From contig JAOQAL010000358.1 in the NCBI GenBank assembly GCA_025963615.1, forward strand, positions 1 through 9,683: a DNA stretch of 9,683 nucleotides. Direction: 5' to 3'. This document shows positions 7,424 to 9,683 of this stretch, piece after piece. The position numbers and the translations under genes were made by a program. The notes beneath the pieces are model-generated. The model did not search any database. It was given only the letters and a program-made list of their open reading frames with translations, and was not told the origin of the DNA. This DNA comes from Chitinophagaceae bacterium (lineage in GTDB: Bacteria > Bacteroidota > Bacteroidia > Chitinophagales > Chitinophagaceae). Each line of letters starts with the position of its first letter. The stretch's first letter is position 1.

Positions 7424-8743
7424 ATGAGAATGATGAGAAATTTATTAGTAACGGCATTATTATTTACCGGCTATATATCTTCAGGTCAAAAAATATTAAC
7501 CCTTGAGGAAGCTGTTGCAACCGCACTACAAAACAATTACGATATCCGTATTTCGAGAAATGATTCGATCGTAGCCGCATTGGACTATTCCTTTCGCTAC
7601 GGCGCTTTTCTGCCCCAACTGAATGCCACAGCGGGTACGGTATGGAACAACAATAATCAGAAGCAAACACTGGCAGATGGCACCAAAAGAAAACAAAATG
7701 GAATTAAATCGAATAATCTTACATCCTCACTGAACTTAAACTGGAAATTATTTGATGGTTTAAAAATGTTTGCCACGCTTGAAAAAGCCGGAGAGTTTAT
7801 AAAGCTCGGCGAACTTACCATTAAAAATCAGGTGGTCAACTCAGTGGCTGCCGTGATCAATAATTACTACAATATTGCGGCCCAAAAACAACAATTGAAA
7901 GCGATACAGGAAGTGATGTCGGTGAGCGAAGAACGGGTAAGACTGGCCCAGAACCGGCTTGACATTGGCGTGGGCATTAAACCGGATGTTTTACAAAGCA
8001 AGGTAGACCTGAATGCACAGCGAGCGAATATCCTTACACAGGAAACATTGATAGGACAATTAAAAGAACAACTTAACCAGGCTATGAATGTTGCCCTGAA
8101 TACGCAATATGATGTGCAGGACAGCATCCCGATCAATCACAATCTGGGCCTCGGCGAAATTCAGAACGATATTGAAAATACCAACCCTTTTTTACAAATT
8201 GCGCAAAAAAGTATTGATATTTCAAGAATCACATTAAAAGAAAGAAAGGCTGATCAGTTCCCAATACTTTCTTTTAACTCTGCCTACAATTTTTCCCGGA
8301 CAAATAACAAAGCGGTGATTAACAACTTCTCCCTTTTGTTCAATCAAAACCAGGGATTCAATTATGGTTTTTCTCTGGCAGTCCCGATCTTAAATAATTT
8401 CAATACCCGCCGGTTAATCAGGCAGGCAAAACAGGATATCACCTACCAGCAACTTTTATACGACAACCAACGATCCTTACTGCACCTGGATGTTATAAAT
8501 GCATTTATAGCTTATGAACAGCAAAAGAAAGCGTTGACACTGGAAGAAGAAAACATTTTACTGGCAAAGGAAAATGTATCCATCATCGTTCAGACACTTC
8601 GATTGGGTGCTTCTACCATTATTCAACTTCGGGAAGCCCAACAAAGCCTTGAAAACGCATACAATCGTCTCATCACCGCAAGGTATAATACCAAGCTTGC
8701 GGAGACTGAGTTAAGGAGGTTGAAAGGGGATTTGGTGAGGTAG
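7424..8743 (+). CDS. TolC-like outer-membrane efflux channel (OEP family)
   Basis: This protein of 439 residues forms the outer-membrane exit duct of the tripartite pump. It has a signal peptide (MRMMRNLLVTALLFTGYISSG, likely cut before QK) and two homologous OEP halves. Half one has the strand/turn SLNLNWKLFDG and the helix RVRLAQNRLDIGVGIKPDVLQ; half two has FSLAVPILNNF and a helix with QTLRLGASTIIQLREAQQSLE. There is no lipobox cysteine, unlike OprM. The frame also permits a TTG at 7406 overlapping the pump gene, but the ATG at 7424 (10 nt after the pump stop) places the basic n-region directly at the start and is preferred; a second in-frame ATG at 7430 would work almost equally well. The tight spacing makes cotranslation with the pump very likely. 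Confidence 0.94.
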   Translation: MRMMRNLLVTALLFTGYISSGQKILTLEEAVATALQNNYDIRISRNDSIVAALDYSFRYGAFLPQLNATAGTVWNNNNQKQTLADGTKRKQNGIKSNNLTSSLNLNWKLFDGLKMFATLEKAGEFIKLGELTIKNQVVNSVAAVINNYYNIAAQKQQLKAIQEVMSVSEERVRLAQNRLDIGVGIKPDVLQSKVDLNAQRANILTQETLIGQLKEQLNQAMNVALNTQYDVQDSIPINHNLGLGEIQNDIENTNPFLQIAQKSIDISRITLKERKADQFPILSFNSAYNFSRTNNKAVINNFSLLFNQNQGFNYGFSLAVPILNNFNTRRLIRQAKQDITYQQLLYDNQRSLLHLDVINAFIAYEQQKKALTLEEENILLAKENVSIIVQTLRLGASTIIQLREAQQSLENAYNRLITARYNTKLAETELRRLKGDLVR

Positions 8744-8746
8744 TGC

Positions 8747-8985
8747 GTTTATTGTTCATAGTTTGTTGTTTATGGTTATCCTCAGGTTGAAACGTTGCAT
8801 TAAATGGCAATAATCGCAAGTCCGATTTGCCTAAATTGATTAGCCTATATCACTTTACTTGATTGTTTATAGCTAACTTCAAACTGAAAAACAGGCAGCA
8901 GTGGTAAAAGCAACAACTCCCGGGTAAAAAACGATGGATGATAAGCCACAAACCATTAACTGTAAATTAAACCATAAACAACAAA
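8747..8985. repeat. Inverted GTTTATN / AAACCAT repeats bounding the channel-purE gap
   Basis: The gap between the channel stop and the purE ATG is 241 nt and contains no gene I can support. Its left end (8747-8774) reads GTTTATT, GTTCATA, GTTTGTT, GTTTATG in exact 7-bp register, starting 3 nt after the stop. Its right end holds AAACCAT (8950-8956), then AAACCAT (8969-8975) and AAACAAC (8976-8982), running into the start codon. TTTGTTGTTTATGGTT (8762-8777) is the exact reverse complement of 8970-8985, a 16-bp stem whose last base is the A of the purE ATG. A lone GTTTATA is at 8865-8871, and a small imperfect hairpin at 8807-8830 (core AATCG/CGATT). No promoter for purE was recognised. Confidence 0.7.
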
Positions 8986-9497
8986 TGAATCCACTTATCG
9001 GAATTATAATGGGCAGCGACAGTGACCTAGTCGTCATGGAGGCTGCGTCAGCTATTTTAAAACAATTCGGTATCCCTCACGAAGTAACAGTAGTATCGGC
9101 ACACCGCACGCCGTTGCGCATGGTAGAATATGCGCAGAAAGCCAAAGAAAGGGGGCTGAAAGTTATTATTGCCGGTGCCGGTGGCGCCGCGCATTTGCCG
9201 GGCATGGTAGCTTCTATTACACCGCTACCCGTTATTGGTGTTCCAATCAAATCCTCTAATTCTATTGATGGCTGGGATTCTGTACTTTCTATTCTCCAAA
9301 TGCCGAATGGCGTGCCGGTTGCGACGGTCGCATTAAACGCAGCAAAAAATGCCGGTATCCTTGCTGCTGAAATTATCGGGACCTGTGACGATTCGGTGTC
9401 TAAAAAGCTGAGTGCCTACAAAAATTCGTTAAACAATGAAGTGATTGAAAAAGTAGCGAAGCTGAAGAAAGATGGCTGGGAGAATGGGTTTGATTGA
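8985..9497 (+). CDS. purE: N5-carboxyaminoimidazole ribonucleotide mutase PurE (class I)
   Basis: PurE moves the carboxylate of N5-CAIR (made by PurK) to give CAIR in cytosolic purine synthesis. The 170-residue protein has the class I signatures: the phosphate-binding GSDSD (residues 10-14), SAHRTP (38-43) with the catalytic His40 equivalent to E. coli H45, and the [11 protein letters not shown] loop (64-74). Presence of purK in the same window supports the class I mutase rather than a class II AIR carboxylase. An in-frame ATG at 8934 would add 17 residues ([13 protein letters not shown]...), which read through repeat DNA and do not resemble family sequence; the ATG at 8985 gives the usual N-terminus directly before the first strand [11 protein letters not shown]. 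Its start codon touches a repeat arm, so translation may be sensitive to that structure. It is convergent with the gene at the right edge. Confidence 0.97.
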   Translation: MNPLIGIIMGSDSDLVVMEAASAILKQFGIPHEVTVVSAHRTPLRMVEYAQKAKERGLKVIIAGAGGAAHLPGMVASITPLPVIGVPIKSSNSIDGWDSVLSILQMPNGVPVATVALNAAKNAGILAAEIIGTCDDSVSKKLSAYKNSLNNEVIEKVAKLKKDGWENGFD

Positions 9498-9518
9498 ATG
9501 AACTGGAATTAGGAACTT

Positions 9519-9553
9519 ACTGCATTTGCAGTCCATCGTTGCAAACGATGGAC
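9519..9553. terminator. Two tandem perfect hairpins between convergent genes (terminator or REP-like element)
   Basis: ACTGCA (9519-9524), loop TT, TGCAGT (9527-9532) is immediately followed, with a 2-nt overlap, by GTCCATCGTT (9531-9540), loop GCA, AACGATGGAC (9544-9553), an uninterrupted 10-bp stem. They begin 22 nt after the purE stop and end 17 nt before the stop of the minus-strand gene. That position fits a bidirectional terminator, but no T-tract directly follows the stem on either strand (a T-rich run occurs later on the plus strand, about 9567-9580). The compact perfect palindrome also resembles dispersed REP-type repeats; copy number elsewhere in the genome is unknown. Confidence 0.5.
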
Positions 9554-9570
9554 AACCGCTCATCTTCTTT

Positions 9571-9683
9571 TTATTTATTTAACAGGCTCAGCACATCGGG
9601 GGTATTTGTTAAACCTAATCTTTGTGATGCCTTTAATGCAGATTTGTAAACGTCTTTAGTAAAAAATGTTTCGCCTGCTCTGC
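9571..9683 (-). CDS. 3' end of an unrecognised gene cut by the right edge
   Basis: On the minus strand one frame is open from the window edge to a TAA at 9571-9573, giving the last 36 residues of a protein. It reads RAGETFFTKDVYKSALKA and ends in TPDVLSLLNK; the composition, with amphipathic helix-like spacing and a Thr-Pro-Asp turn, looks like true coding sequence, and the other two minus frames are interrupted. The hairpins at 9519-9553 lie just beyond its stop, as expected for a gene end. I do not recognise the family; the N-terminal part lies outside the window. Confidence 0.6.
   Translation of the reverse strand, partial: RAGETFFTKDVYKSALKASQRLGLTNTPDVLSLLNK

Noticed and set aside
8713..8720. 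AAGGAGGT, a strong Shine-Dalgarno-like string near the end of the channel gene
   Set aside because: It encodes conserved LRRL residues, no start codon follows at a suitable distance with a real gene, and genes in this window do not use Shine-Dalgarno sites.
8934..8984. Upstream ATG adding 17 residues to PurE
   Set aside because: The added residues are translated from intergenic repeat DNA and PurE proteins normally start directly before the first beta strand, as from 8985.

Overview
The window looks like chromosomal DNA of a Bacteroidota bacterium, probably from the Chitinophagaceae or a nearby family. The moderate GC content, the absence of Shine-Dalgarno sequences before nearly every start codon, TAnnTTTG-type -7 promoter elements (clearest before purK, where it gives a nearly leaderless mRNA) and the MFP-RND-OMF gene order all fit this. 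No rRNA, tRNA, CRISPR array, integrase or recognisable insertion sequence was found. The family assignment is an inference from style, not from a marker gene.

Layout from left to right. Positions 1-51 may hold the last codons of a gene entering from the left. At 236-610 there is a stand-alone CheY-like receiver protein, followed by a hairpin plus T-rich tail at about 677-698. That hairpin also lies downstream of the convergent gene at 789-1703 (minus strand), a secreted PIG-L family (LmbE-like) deacetylase. A divergent intergenic region leads to purK (1873-2994). Next is a complete tripartite efflux system on the plus strand: a lipoprotein membrane-fusion adaptor (3122-4189, GTG start), an AcrB/MexB-like HAE-1 RND pump (4297-7413) and a TolC-like outer-membrane channel (best start 7424, ending 8743). 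purE follows (best start 8985, ending 9497). A convergent, unrecognised gene enters from the right edge on the minus strand (stop at 9571), separated from purE by two tandem hairpins.

Functionally there are two stories. PurK and PurE catalyse consecutive steps of purine synthesis (AIR to N5-CAIR to CAIR). Their genes are often adjacent, but here about 6 kb of efflux genes lies between them. The adaptor, pump and outer-membrane channel together should span the envelope and export small amphiphilic compounds; no TetR/MarR-type regulator lies next to them.

The most unusual structure is non-coding. Two gaps (adaptor/pump and channel/purE) each begin just at or after a stop codon with 7-bp-periodic GTTTATN units and end just before the next start codon with the inverse AAACYAT units, so each transcript could fold stop-to-start into a long stem. 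I see no convincing evidence of a wholly new multi-gene system; the genes themselves are ordinary families.
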